Origin: Bursaphelenchus xylophilus
Lineage: Eukaryota; Nematoda; Chromadorea; Rhabditida; Aphelenchoididae
Assembly: GCA_904066235.2 (NCBI GenBank)
Contig: CAJFCV020000004.1
Location: forward strand, 4,154,001 to 4,218,000
Direction of reading: 5' to 3'
DNA length: 64,000 nt
Under the pieces are notes generated by a model. It made no database searches and was not told where the DNA came from. It saw only the letters and a program-made list of their open reading frames with translations. Position numbers and translations under genes: made by a program. Numbering within the stretch: position 1 is the first letter of the stretch; each line of letters begins with the position of its first letter. Below, piece by piece: positions 25,101 to 40,100 of the stretch.

Positions 25101-28100
25101 TGTTATGCTTACCTTCTTTGCGGACCACTCATAGTCGCCAGACATGACTTTCTCGCGTTTCTCATCTTCGGATTCTGAAAGAAAAACGAATTATTCACGA
25201 GGGAGCTGATGAATAAGATTTCCCCAAGTTTGGTTAGAGACGTTACCATTTATGGATGGTCTAATCGAATTTGAATATCGATTTTCGGCCATGAAGCCAA
25301 ATCCAGAGCGTTTTTGGTAATAAACGAACTCTCGGACGGGCCTTGCCATTTTTTTCTATCGCACTGGGCGCACTAGATATCACTTCGGAAAAATCGTATT
25401 TTAGGTATGAATTACAGTAATATCTAATGAGCTTTAGTAGTTCAAGAGTGACTAACTGTATCAGAATAGGGTTAGAATTAAAGCTAGCTCAGTTCCGCTC
25501 TGATAACCACCTGAAATGGTGTTAATTCCAACCTCGCCACGTCCGGGATTCAAGGTTGTCTTTCGGGCGTCGAAACCCAAAGGCAAAAGGCGGCTTTCCC
25601 TTTCCTCGCCCCACCAAGGTGTGCGCAAGAGATTTCCGAATCCGGTTGCGCGACAAAACCTGAATCTAAATATATTTATGAATTGCGTAAGACGAAACTA
25701 AATTTACCCGGGGCCCCGATTAGAGGCGGATTATCAAATTAATTTGCAATTGCAATTTGATTAATCGAAAATGGATATTTTTAATATTCGAATCCCCGAA
25801 TTTCATCCGGCAGACTAATTAGTTGTAAGTTAATTGTAACCAGGGAGGTTCCACGCCGGATTATTCGGCAGGTGAAATTTGCATTTTTCAAAACTGTAAT
25901 CTACAGTGGGGGACCTGATCCAGTGGCAAAAAACGTGTCATTTTGCATCCGGGAAGTACCAAAAATTTTAGCAAAATGCCTCCCTCTCCAAGTGAAAAAG
26001 CTTCGTTTTGAAGGGCTCCCTCACAAAAAGTGCGGGCGCGCTTTTGAAATCGGAGTTTTTTCGCTTGGAGAGGGAGGTATTTTGCTACATTTTTTGGTAC
26101 TTCCAAAAACTTTACACTTCCCGGATGCAAAATGGTACGTTTTTTGCCACTGGATCAGGTCCCCCACTGTACAGTTGGCAGAGAAAGATATAGAAAATTT
26201 TGATGAAAAATCCCAAATCGGCAAACTCTTTGTGAATTTTTTTACTCCGCAGATCAGACTGATCCTTTTCGTACCTTGTTTACACAACACATAATCCAAT
26301 CCGAGGGGGTTTAACACCTGAACTTGTTCATGAAGGAACTGTTGACTCAGCCGACTCAGCAGATCCTCATCGTATTTTAGCCGCTTCACCGAGTCCGGAC
26401 TGAAGACTTGAGGCGAGGGAAGGTCGGTCGAGCTTTGGTTGAGGTCTGAGGAGGAGTGGGTTGAGGTTGGGGGCGACTGGCATTCTTCCTTCGAGCATTC
26501 GGCCGCTCTTTTTCGACTCCGCCGTTCCGTTTCCTCATTCAGGACCTGATTGTAGACTTCAGGGTGTTTGTCGCGCAAGTGTCGACCCGCCACGGTCGTC
26601 GACGGTGGCCATGTGTAGGTTGCTGTGCACAATCCCACCTCACATTTGTAGACATTCAGCTCTCGTTGAACCTTGAAATGTCGCCAGATTGAGTGCCGTC
26701 CGTGGAACTTGGACTCTGCCGGGGATTTTGTATTGGACTGGGCGTTCAGCTGTTGTGGTGGGGTGGGGGGAGAGGTGAGCTGCTGATTGAGTTGTTGGAA
26801 AAGGAACGGGAAGTTGAGGAGGTTGGCTGGAGGAAGGAAACTGAGCGGGTTGGCCTCGAAGTTGGCCGGATCCGGAGGGTTCAGCGAGTTGAGGAAGAGA
26901 TGTGGAGTCATCAGATTGCGCAACTCTTCCGAGTCCATCATCGCCTTCAAACGGCATGATTAGGATTGTTTTAAGGCAAACATTTCGCGAAATCAAAAGA
27001 TATGAGTAGTATGAGCTACAATAGAGTAGACTATGGGAGTTTAGGCAGTATTTACATGTAAAATTTGCAAGAATACCAAATTTAAGTCATCAAAAGTTAG
27101 GACAAGTATCTTTAACCCTATTTTAGTGCCAAATCAGTGGCCAAGACTTCCTGCACCCCGGATTATTAGCTAAAACAAATCAAGGGCCAATCAGCCGACT
27201 TTATAAACGCTTACAAGCCCATCAGAACCTGTTATAAAGACCAATAAATTCCAAAAGATCAGAGAAAAGCGAAAAGATCGCGGCGAACGCAGAGAGAGGC
27301 GACCACTTTTTTAGGTATGAAAAAATGACCGAGAAATGACTCGTTTTTCCCAATGTAGCAAACAGTTGTGCCCCGAGGGCAAAATGCGGACCGGGGCTTT
27401 TGAAGGGAGAAGGGCCGATGAGTTGGTATTATGAATATTGTGGGAATGGGATGTGATTATTGTTTTAAATTAAACATAACGACTCCCGAACTGGAACAGT
27501 CATGATGGGAAATTGTTTGAGAGACATGACCCCCTAAGGGCCTAAAAACTTACAAAAAAAATCAAAAAAAAATTGGGAAAAAATCAAGAAATCTCGTTTG
27601 CAAAACACTAGCACGTGCTAGAAAGACAAACAAAGAATAATCAGGGAGTAAGAAGTATAAATAGCTCTACCTTTTACATTTTTAGAAACATATAATTACC
27701 TCTAATTTATCCCATTACACCTAGTATAATATCAGCTTTACAGAATTCTTTATAGAATCGTAGGAGCTCCGGATTACATTACAAACTTTACACTGTGACA
27801 GCACTAATTTGCAGATCGTAAAAAGTTTTAGTCGTACTATAAAAATTAGCAATACAGTAAGTTTGATCTCGCACAGTGCAATCAACAAAAAGTCAAAGTC
27901 AGAAACACAGGAAACCCCCTCGAAATAATGGCTCATACAGTAAAGCAGAGAGTGTGTTAAAGGTGTAATAGGCATGGCCGACCTCGAACACATGTGGAAA
28001 GTGTAAATGTAAATCCCCCCACATCCCAAAAACGTTTCAGAAAGATGGGCGGGGCCGCCGGATATGTGGAAGATCTGGCGTCGTATGTTTACAGATTACA

Positions 28101-31100
28101 CCTGGGGAGTCATGGCTGATGACGTCCCATGACGACTCGGATCGCGGGCGTGCGGAATTCTTGGCCCGGATAGAGATTAGCCCGCACTACTGTTTAAGGA
28201 CTACTGTTTACTTCGGCTTTTGTCTCTTCCCTTGTAAACAGCGGTCAAGAGGAGAGAGAGAGAGGGGTTCGCGGAATATTTCAGATCATCCCCGCAGGTG
28301 TTGTTGAATGTCAGAGAGTGAGGGGGAAGGGGGAATGAGGAACGAGAAACATTGGGGACAATAACATCAAGAATAAGATAAACATTAATCTTATTTTAGA
28401 TGTTGCCCAAGGCAAGCAGTCGGCTCTCTTAGATCAGGATGTAAGGGAACTTTCAAGGCCGTCAGAGAGTCATAATGCGACGGGTTTACCTTTTAAGGAA
28501 TCCAAGTTTTTAAAAAAACTTTGATGACTTGTCGACCCAAGTGTAATATGTTGACGCCTTTCGCTATATGGGACATTTGTCAAGTGCCGTCACAATACGG
28601 GGTCTTTCTATCTTAATAACGATTTTAGAGAGCGAACAATCTGTTTAGGAATCTTCTTTCATATTATACCCCGATGTTATCAATGATGACAAAGGCGCCA
28701 AAAAAGTTTAATTTCGACTCCTCTACAAAGCGAAGGCCTAATCTAATGAAAAGCCTATCATAACCAATGAATCTACAATCTAATTAAACCAATAATCCCG
28801 TCCCATCCCCGCTTCACACCCGGATATCCAGCGATTAACAAAAGGAGTCCGTGGAGATCTCGGAAAACGGCCAAAACACTGTACGTTTCCCAAATCCACG
28901 CCCCCACGGGCCCTCCGGGGTACCGTAGGGGATCCCGTCGGAGAACGGCGGATGTCACGCGGGCCCAGATCATCCGGCCCTGAGGCCATTTCCCCCCATT
29001 TTTGGCGGGGATTCCCAAATGGCATTGCGCAAAACAAGAGATTTACCTGAGGGCTTTGTTTTAACGAATGTTTACATGGACTCCGGATGTGGTCGAGGGG
29101 AGATAAGCACCGCGACTTCGCGGCTTAAAAGGCCCCATAAACATGGCATTTCGAGGGTGATAACACTGTGGGATCAGACCTCGTGTTCCGCGTGATGGGA
29201 GAGGATGCGGATCTCACGAAAAAATCGTGTTTTTGCGACATTTGAAACAAAAACTTTGCAAGTGTACGTTATGTTAGCTACAATAGCGGATAAGTGGTGG
29301 ATATCAGACATTCCTCAGCTCTGATGCTTTTAATTAGCACCCAATTTTCCATCCTCACACCTAATGTCTAGTGCAATATACGACTGTCAACGCCCTATCC
29401 GACCGTAACTTGTACTCAACAAAAATCAAATTCATGGGTCAAAAATAACTTGATACTCGCTCGACCCTCGCTAATTTCACCAATTACCTTACAATTTCGG
29501 GCCTGCTAAACTGATTAAATCCCCGGTCCCACCCCCCGCTGCACACGATGTAATCCCCGTCTGTAAAACCCTCAAAGAACAGTGGGCTAAATGGGGATAT
29601 CATTAAATCGCTAATTGACTTAATCAGGGAGCCAAAAATACCCGCAAAAGATTTGCGGGAATTTCGCCTGCGGCCATGTGGAAATGAGACGTTTTACGAA
29701 ATGAATTAATCATAATAGAGCCGTCCAGAAGCGGGGATGTACGTGCAGGATGCCCGGTGTTATTGTAGGAAGTGGTGATGTTGGAGGGGAATGGATCAGA
29801 ATTGAGGTGACTTTGTTAGCATTATATCTTGATGTACATCAACATCTTGATATCAAATTTAAAAATTGGTTATATTAAAGTATCCTCTAATAGTTACTGG
29901 CAAGAGAATAGACAGTAATGGAGTAAGAGGTCCTGTCCATAATTTTCGACGTCCATTTCCTTTGATTTTCTACTGTAATATTCAAAAATCATCAATTCTT
30001 CGAAAGCCGACACACCATAGATTCGTCAGAGGTTTGGTCCTAAAAGTCCCAGAATTATCTCTAAATATTCCAGAACATCAAATAACAAGCTCTTTGGGGT
30101 ACGAAGTGATCCCCAAAAACAACAGTAAGTCCTCGGAAATCCGAAACAAAGGCCATTAATGGCAAGTGTAATAGAAATGTCTCCCCCCATTTCCTTGTAT
30201 CCACCGTTACTTATAACCCAACATCCGCTCCGTTATATAGCGGGGATGAGCTAAGCCATGCCCAGAACCGGCAGATAATCAAGTGGGATGTAGAAATACG
30301 AGATCCCAGTGTAATACTCGAATAATATGTAAATATCAACGAGTCGACGCCTCCTTGCCAAGTAATCGCTGAGCGAGTAGTCTCAAACAAGCATGACCCA
30401 CATCTAGGAGGGATAATCCCAGCAGGGATTACGGTATTGTTTGCGTACATTGTTCCTCTGGAATCGGGAAAGGCCCCAAGGCGGAAATCCCGGACCCAAT
30501 TCACGTGAATCTTTGTGTATTCCTCCGAATACAGTGCGTATGATAAGCCGGATAAGGAGGGGGGGATATAAACAAGCCCACAGGTCCCGCGCCTGATGGT
30601 AAACAGGCTGCGTGTGGGATGCCAAGGTACGGGGAAGAAGACGAGATGTACCTCCTCCTTTGTCAAGGATGTTATGCGAATTTACGTAGGTGATTACTAG
30701 GGCATAAGGGAGGCTTTGTTTACGACTCTACCGTATGAAAGACTGGTACTTTGAAAGTTTTCCCCACTATTCTAATTTTTATTGCAATCAGTCTGTAAGT
30801 CGTGGGATCAAGGCATGATAAATCCGAAACTTTGAGCGAATGAAAGCTCATAGATTTTTAAGCCGTACGCAAAGTTTTTAGTTCTTCCGTAGCAGAGGTC
30901 GTCGAAGTTATAGGAAGACCAGGGACCCTTCTTTTCGTAGCCGTTCCTCTTCACTCTCCATAATCTCTCGTCTCCAAATCTTGTTGCATATCTCGGCTGC
31001 CATAGCAAAGCATTAGCTAAAATTTTTGCAAAGATTTTAAAAGTGCTGCATGAAGTACAATCTTCATGCATCACTGTTTATATTAATCATCATCAAACTC

Positions 31101-34100
31101 CACCACCCTAACTGTGTTGTCTACACTTTTCCTCCAATTATCCCGATCACCATCGTCTCAAGCCCTTGCACTTTTAAACCCCGCTGTAAAACTCGTAGAA
31201 ATCCTGATGTCTCATCGCTCTCCGCACTGACAATCTTGTAATCCTGCAGCGAATCATCGGTATTCTCCCTGATGCAGTCAGTTGTAATTATAATCCCATT
31301 ACACACTGAACTTTACTCTGGAGATGATGCAAAACGAAGCGAGAGAGGGGGGATATAAGTGGACGTGGAAGATTCGAACAGGTTGAAGGACAGGAGTTCA
31401 TGACGAAGACGCGAATCCAATCGCGTCAATGAACTTTAAAACAGGGAGGCCAAGGATCGGATCTCTCGAATAATATCAATATTTGTGAGTGATGTCAGAC
31501 AGGGGATACGAAGGTTTAGGCTTTTTTTGCTTTATAACAAAGAATGGGAAGTTGTCATCAGACGCAAAACATGTTGACAATTAGGGTATTAGGGGAAATT
31601 TTGGGAAATAGAACGTAGTCTATTAGATTCTCTCAAGTGAGATGCTTCGATTTTTGTGAAACTTGGCATAGAACAAGATTAGAATTTCCTAATACGCTAG
31701 CGAGATTTTTAGCTCGCACTTTGCAGAAACCACCGATATTTTGAGGGCTAAGGCTGGGAAAGACGGCAAAAATCCTGCGGAAATTTCCCGGGTAAAAATT
31801 CATCAAAATCTAAAGACCGCAACTCGAGACTTTCCCCTTTAAAATAGCTCCCTGTTCACCTCAATAAAACATACTCTTAAACTCACTTTGACAGTCTATT
31901 TTACAGAGGCCCCACGACAATATTTTCTACAAAGTCCTCTGCAAAAAGTGGCCCCATCAATTCCGCTGATCCAATTAAAATTACACCCCCATTTCTTGTC
32001 CTCCACCTGTCCTGAACATGACTTTTTCCCCGCCTTCCAACTACTAATTGCTCCGTTATTCAAATCCCCAAATCCCGTCCCCATTTTTTTAATCGAAATC
32101 TGATTATGTTACAGTATGCCGTCGATTAAAATGTCATTCTTTTGGGCTACTAATCCCTCCGATCCCGCGGAATCTGACCCCTTTAAGATTTTGGTGCCCT
32201 CAGGGTTTTAATTAACTCATTAATTGCACGGTGCTAATCATTCCAATTAGTGTGAATCCCCGTTTTTTTTCAAATTGCCCGAGCGGATTAGCCGGGAAAA
32301 TTTACAAATTTAGAAAATTTATGCAAAAAAGAATGCCACAAAGTTGTGATTAATTCGATTAACGAGGGAGTTGCGTCAATACGAACGTATTTTTGGGGCC
32401 CTCAGACAGCTGTGAGAAGGATAAGATTAGAGCAAATTCCAGATATCCCAGGAAAATTAATCGAAAATTGGTCTGGAATATGAAGTTGAGAGTCAATTAG
32501 GAGGATTTAGTAAAAGTTACATGACAAATTGACAGAAAAATTTTGGAGTTTTTAGGGAAATTTCGCAGCTTGTAAAACCAAAAAGTTAAGAAAGCAAAGG
32601 ATAGAGATTTTGATAAAAATTGATGTAAAATCTCGTGGGGGGCTAAATTAAAATAGAAAAACATATTTTAAATTTTTACTTGCGATTCGTAGAAAGAACC
32701 CAAATTTTACAGTAAAAATTTCTGATTTTTTTGATTCTCAAAACGAAATTTCGGGGTCTATTCGACGTGAATAATTCAATTTTCCTACAAAAAATCAATT
32801 TTTTTCCGATGAAAGTTCAAAAAGTTCCGGATGATTTTTTTCTGTCTGACCGTCTCTACTCATTTTGCGTGCTCTCTCACCCAAAATATCGTTAAAAATC
32901 TTGGCTTTGGTTGCAAAGCATGAGCTAAAATTTTCAGCGATAACTCTTTGAAGCGTTCAGAACAGACAAGCAAAATTTCAGGAAAATTGAAGCAATCGTC
33001 TCAAAATTATATTATCCATGACATTTCCCCTAAAATAGCCAAATTATGAACCTTTTAATCACAAGTCTTGCTCAAATAAACTCTCCAAAAACTCCGAACG
33101 CCGACTACATTTACTTCAGAATTCATTGATCCCCACTTTTCTGCCTATTGACTCCAGAATATCAAACGTTTTTTGAGTGTTTCAATGCCATTAAAGAATA
33201 AAATAAAGGAACGCGCAAAAGTCACTTCAAATGTCACTTGGCATTTCGAATCTTTTTTCTCATTTCTTGACAGTGATTTGGAGACCCCAAAGAATTGCGG
33301 ATTCTGAATTTCAGCGGGGACAAAGGGCTTTTTGATGGGTCTGGACATGATGTTCAACATGACAAGAAGAGATTTTTATACTTCGTGGAGAAGCTGTGGA
33401 TATTTTTAATAGAGAACAAAGCTTTTCGAAATCTCGGACTCGTGTTTAAGGGGAAATTTTTGCAAAAAATTCGAACCATCTAGACCTTGAACTTGGCATT
33501 AATTTTTTTCTCTCTTTAACTCACTAAATCCCTTTATTTAGCACTCGGTTATGACTCAAACAGCATTTGGGACGCTCTGTGATATCTAACAAATGTCATG
33601 ATTTTGAGGAAGAGACAAAAATTAGTCATGGATATTGTGACGAAAAGGATGATATTAGACGTATCTGCGAATAGTTTTACGCTACTTTTCAGTATATAAA
33701 ATTTTAAAAAGCTTACTGGACTATCAAAATATGATTTTAAGCAAAAACAAAGGCTGTAATGAGTTCTACAGAGGTCAAATCATAGGCTATCTTAACCAAA
33801 CATCCTTTGCATATCACTAAACTATTCCAAACCTCAAGAATCTTCTCCATTCCCCATGAGAAGACGGTACTTTCTCCGTTCAAGCGCTTGGAACACACGC
33901 CAATCTCGTCGCTAATCCCTCGGATTTCCAAAATGTCATAACAAAGACCTGCGGACGCTCGAGATGACATTTACCGTATGATGCGCGGAGTCAAAACGCC
34001 GCCGTTGACGTGAATCCGACACGGATCGCCCGAGGGGATTAGGGCCGATTTATCCGCGGCCAAAGATTACTCCGGGCTTAGGGTCAGGCGCTGATGTCAT

Positions 34101-37100
34101 GACCGTTGCGCAAACATCAGATATCCAAATTGGGTTACGGTAATATTGCGTCGATTTTTGGGAAAAGAGAATTTTTGGATTTTTTGGGAAATTTAATTTT
34201 CATTAAGATACTTATAGAAGGTGAAGGTAATTTTGGCTCTAATCGCTGTGAAATTGTAGTTTAAGTAGTTTAATTGGGATATACGAAATATTTGAGACAT
34301 TTTCCATGTCTATAAAATGCTAGAATCGACATTTTAAGCTATCATTTCTTTAATTTTACATCAAATTTTCCCAGAACTTCCTTCAAAAAGCAAAAATTGA
34401 CAAAAAATCTGCAAAAAGTTTGTTACAGTAACTCCTCCAGCCTATAAAGTACAAGATTATAGGCCTTCAGAGAGTCCTTTCTCCATTTCCCACCAATTGC
34501 GTAACATTTTTTTGCGGCAAACATTCTTGTTTACTGAAACATGCACCTTATCCTCGACCATCTACTGTAATCTCGCAAAATTAAAGTCCACACAGAGCAA
34601 CAACAGGCCGCGGATTTCGTCATGTGCTAGTGGAAGATGTTAATCGAGGATTATCGGGAAGAGAAAACGTGCCCGGCACATTCTTCTCTCCACCGGGCAT
34701 TACGAATCGACCAGGATATGGTGCAAAAAACAAGTTGTAAACACCGAAACAATGGTTATTACGGGCTTAGGCAGGGTGCAGCAAACATCCGAGGATCTTT
34801 GTGGGTGTATAGTGAAGCCAAGAGGGGAATTATCTGGGCCGGTGTACATGATTTCACGCGTTATATTATACATGGCTGGCTGATGGAAAAATTTTGAAAA
34901 ATCGTTTCCAAACGCGCATTTTACAAATTTATTTTTTACTCAAAACGCAACTAAAGGAATACACAATGTCCATACTGACAAATAAAACCGATATAAAAAG
35001 GGTATTATTGCGTATTTTACACTTTTCGCAAAGAACTTGGCAAAACCTCCAAAAAAGACAAGATTTTGGCTGTATTGTTGCAAAAAAGGTTCGAAAGAAC
35101 AATTTTAATAATATTGATTATAAATTTTAGGGCTGCATAGCTAAAAATGAAAGACTAGACTACCCAGGATGCAGGTAATATTCGTTTATTCGCTCCAAAA
35201 ATCTAAATCACCAAAAACTTTGGCTAAACTGCATGCAGCTGCATGTATAAAGTAAATTGTCGTATTTCATTGGCAGTGAAGGCCATTTGAAAGTTATGAT
35301 AACTTGACAGCATAGCTAGCGGTATTCGGAAATACCACAGGTCATAACAGAGGCTATTACCAGCTATCAAATCGCTTTACTTGATCTTGGCCGAAATATG
35401 ATGAAAATAAAGTAAATCATGCCATAATTGGCCGTATCTTCAACAAAAGGGATGACAACTACACTCCCACTAGTCTATGGAATCTACAAAGTGGTGTCTT
35501 AAAATTAAAAATTAAACAGAGATCCTCAAACATCACAAATTATATTAAACATCATCATCAGCTCGAAGAAATTCCAAGATTATGGCTATTATTCAATTAC
35601 ACCCCAAATCTGTGCAAAATCCAAAAATCCCCGAAGCACTAAAGAGCACCGTGCATTCCGCTACGTGCTCGGCGCTCCAAAATAAAACCAATTAGGGTCG
35701 CAATAATTGGAAAATAATCCCGGCTTCACCTCTGTTCCCCCCATTATAGATAAAGATTAACAGCGGGAGGGGCGCTGCAATCACAGATTACATGTAAAAA
35801 TACACTCGTAATTGTCGAGATGCGGCTAATTGGATTAGTTGGTTGCACTTGGTACTCGGAACAATTTTGTAAAACACAATTGTAATCCAACAGTTGTAAT
35901 CCAGCTGTGGGATTGTAATCCTAATGTAAAATGTAATGGGCATGATGTGGAAATAGAGAATAGCATATCTGCAGAAGTCTGCAAGAACAAATGAGCTCTT
36001 TATTGAGGCATTTTTGGACAGAAAATGGCATCAATAATGCCATGGATAAGATAAATTAAAATTGAAAATTTAAAATTTTTACCCGACGTATTTAAACGAA
36101 ATTCGGCATAGTAAAAGCTCACAAACTTCTTTCGAATAATCCGAAATTTCCAAGCGCGTTATGCAGAAACAACCGAAATAAAAATTTTTTAATTTTTCAA
36201 AATTTTTTCGATTTTAATTAAAAAGCAAGAAATAATTTAGCAGTAAAATACGTTAGATATAACTGTAAATTCATAAAAATACATCTGCAAAAACGAGCAC
36301 TCCTAAAAAATATTCAAAAACCACTTTTTCCCAAAAAATCTTCAAAAACATCATGTATAATATAAATCTTCTCCAAAGTCTAACAAGTATCTCCTAGTAT
36401 AACAAGATGACCCCTGAGATATCCAGAACAACCCCTGTAGACCCCAAATAGCCCCTGTAATGTTACGTAAGCGATAAATCAGAGGTGTTGTCAGCAGAAT
36501 CTTATCTTTTACAGATCGCTCGGCATGACATTCCCTATTATTAATTGCGTTGGAGACAGGGTAAAATACGTTTGGGAAACAAAAATCAAACTTGAAAAAC
36601 TAAATTTGCAAAAAAATTATATTATCCATCACAAATTTTGATGATTTTAATCTAATTTCTTTATTGTCATCCTCAATTTTGCTCAATTACAATAATTTAA
36701 AGCATTTTGGGAATTTCAAAAGCATATGTAACACTGTAAGATTTCGTATTACTTTTCTAATCCCCTAAACAGCAAAAAAAAGTCAAAAAAATGTAATGCC
36801 TCCGGGCGATTTGCGTAATCCCTGGTGCTGGCCGCTCCAACAGACGCAGTATAAAGTTCGCAAGGTCACCAAACTAATCCACGATGAGACAATCGACCAT
36901 AAACAGGCCGCTGATCCGCACATCTTGTGACATAACATGTTTATGTTACAGTAATCTGTTGGGAATGATGCGGGCCTGAAGTGGGGCTTAGAATTCGGTT
37001 GTTATGGACGAAACAATGGCCGCAACCAGACCTGAAGAAGGGCGAAACCACAAGTTCTCGGATTACAAAACAATTGGCGGGCATAAAGGATGGGCAGGTA

Positions 37101-40100
37101 AATTCGGTCATTTCGTATGCCACAATGGCCAAGTCGGAGATAGTGCGCTGTCATGGCGATAAATGACTCTACCGTACGACGTCGGAAGAGATTGGCGAGA
37201 GGAAAAGTGCAGACGTTGTGCAAAATCAAAGGCTTTAACAAAACTCTGGTTGTCTTTGCCATGGATAGTATAAAATCAAAAATTTGCCCACTTACAACAA
37301 CACCTCATTGTCAAAAAGCTTGCTGACCCCAAAAACCCTCTCAATCATGTTCGAGTAATCGCTGAACATACGAACATATCGCGTATTCGTCAAAAATAAT
37401 GATGAGAAGCGGAGAGAGTGCGGATAATGGAGAGGGCGCAAGAGAGGCGAGAGAAAACGATGATTTTATCGCTGAACTGTCAGTTATTTCTGATCCCAAC
37501 CATTAATTAGAGGACAAGATGATGAGAGAGAATTTTTACGGGAAAATTTTAACATCAGAATACTCAAATTTTTGTGGGAAAAATTTATGCAAATTTTTGG
37601 GATAGGGTAAAATACGACCAGATAATAGATGAAAAGGTATCCAACGTGGTAAAAAAATATTTTAAAGACTAGACGGCAAGTCAGAAAAAACAATTTTTTG
37701 TGAATATTGAAATTTTTATGCGAAGAATTATGCAAATTTTTTATTATTTTCTACAATAAAATTTTTTAACGGAATTAGCCAAAACACGATAAATAAAATT
37801 TTTTTTTCTAAAATACGGCCCTTTAACAAATTTTTTTCAAACACTTTTTTTGAATATTCAAATTCATCAGCCAAAATTTAATTTCACAGCCCAAACATCA
37901 CAATGGATAATTTACGGCTCAATTGTCACCCCATCACGATTTCCGTTACTTTTTGCTACTTTTTACAACCCATAAATTGTAAGTCCACTTCTATTTTCTG
38001 ACAGCCCTTTGATTGACGCTTTAATTTATGATAAAAAGGCCCCGAAAAGTTGCGAGATAACCGCAAACGGAATGTCTGAAACATGGAGATTGAGGTAATT
38101 TGGGAAGGCGGACAAAGTTTTTTTTTATTAATTTATATTACACTTGACATCAAAAAAGTCTGGATATTCAATTAGCCCGAAACAAATCCTCATTAATTTT
38201 GGGGATTTGCGGGGATTTTAATTAGTTTGATGGCCTTAGGGGTCTCGCTAATCCAGGCATGGTGGATTTGGAAAAAACGGATATTGGTTTAGGTATATTA
38301 ATATCAAATTGAAGGTATTTTTGGATTTGAAACGAGATTTACCATGGGGCCTACGTAGAAAATTGATGTTTTCCAAGTGTAAAATTAGTGAGTTTTATTT
38401 GATTTCATAAAAAATCGGAAAAAAGAGTCGTTTTCGGCCAACAAACCGTGATTTTGGCTAATATTCAATTAAAAAATGTTTTGAAAATTATTGTAAGATA
38501 CCCCATATACTGTAACAAACATCGATTTAGACCATAATATGTAGAACATGACTATCAAATTTCATTTTTCAATCATTTGATGTCAAGTATAATATATTTT
38601 GTCTAGAAATGATCGAAACCAAATTTAAAAAAGAATTAAATCGGGCCTAGAATACGTTTCAAGTCATTTCCTATTATAAAAAAGTAGTTGTGAGCCAAAT
38701 TACATTCAATATCACAATTTAAAACCCATTTCTAATCATCTGATATCAAGTATAAGATTTGGCCAAAAATTGCCAAAAAGAAACAAAATAATACCTCAAA
38801 CAAAAAACATTCAAAAACACGTGTCTTGAATTTTTCTTTAACCCTAAATCAAGCTTCTTCACACTTCATGTCACCTCTAAATTCCACTTCGGATCACCTG
38901 ATACCAAGTATAATATAACAATTCTCTCAAAAATACAAAAATCGTCGTTATTTTGCAGTAGAAACTCCAAAGTTCAGCAACCGGCATTACTCTTCCTTCA
39001 CAGCCCCTGCGGGCATAATGAAAATAGCAAACAAAAAGCGGGCCCGATTAAAGTTTGTTATAAGGAAGAAGGTTATCAGGAATTATGAGCACAATTCCCA
39101 TTCCTCATTAATCTAAAATTGGACCGGCCGCTCCACAAACATACCGAAAAATGTCAGAAGAGAAAGGTCATAAATTACCTGCACTGTTCTGATTAATCGG
39201 CCCTTGCACGGTGCGATTGGTTCCGTTCGTGATTGCACGGTGCGATTGTTTTTTTTTATCAGACTCGTCCCGAAAAAGCAATGTAAATAGAGAGTGCCCC
39301 AGGGCATTTCATGGAAATGATAAAGGTGGAGGCCGATCCACGGATAACGTTATACGAAACGGTCAGGATGCGGAAAACAGTAATAAATTTGCAAAAAAAC
39401 GGAAAATTGTACTGATAAAAAGCGACTAGTAGTCGGAATGTCACCCTAAACAGGATTTTTGGGGTGCTTAAACGTTCCAACAAAAATTATTTTTGGATTT
39501 TTTTAGCAAACAATTATAAAATTTTTAAATTTTTAAAAATGAAAAATTTTGGCTAAATTTGATGACTCTTAAAATTACAGTATAAAATAAGATTTTGAGT
39601 CTACTCCAAACAAAAAAAATATACATGATACCAAACGGCATCAAAAATTATATTATTCATGACACTTGATGTCTCCTTTTTTGTTTTTCTTTGCTGATTC
39701 TAGCCTCCTAAATCTCTGATATCATTTGAAAATTACTTGAAAACCCTCAATAAACAGTAACGTCTCAAAATTTTTCCCAAAACCCCTCAAAAATTTGCAT
39801 AAACCAACCTAAATTGACCAATTTTGTCTTCAAATGTCTGATCTCGGCTTCCAAGCGAACTCTCATCGCCGACTCTCTCTCCAGACTGTTGGCCAGATTC
39901 TGGCTTGTTTGGCATTCAGTTTTGAGCAGATTCTCGATGTCTCTCAGCTGCTCATCCATCTGATTTCGACTTTGTTTCAGCTCGGAATTCTGGGATTCCA
40001 GTTTCTGAAGCTGCTGTTTCCATTGTTTCTCGTTCTCGTCGGCACTGCAAAGGAATGTAAAGATAATTTGGAGTGTTTATGGTAAAATACGGCAAGTCAA

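Larger units (their letters stand above)
26942..39808. other. gene-free part of the 14.6-kb myosin intron
   Basis: No protein-coding frame joins up here. It contains decayed CAAGG-type repeat copies (about 30940, 31640, 32830 and 36085), clusters of TAATCC homeodomain-type sites, many GATAAG boxes, and a direct repeat at 39204-39248. It probably contains enhancers for the BED gene and the internal myosin promoters, but this is inference. Confidence 0.5.

Noticed and set aside
25516..25701. Plus-strand frame as a separate small gene
   Set aside because: Overlaps the proposed second BED exon on the other strand; no conserved features and no start context.
26275..26941. BED exon as an alternative first exon of the myosin (phase 1 also fits the acceptor at 25174)
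   Set aside because: Phase agreement alone is weak; a closer acceptor at 25659 closes the frame within the BED gene.
28773..29037. GC-rich minus-strand frames as a gene
   Set aside because: Two overlapping frames of equal length with no domain, start context or splice partner; composition explains the openness.
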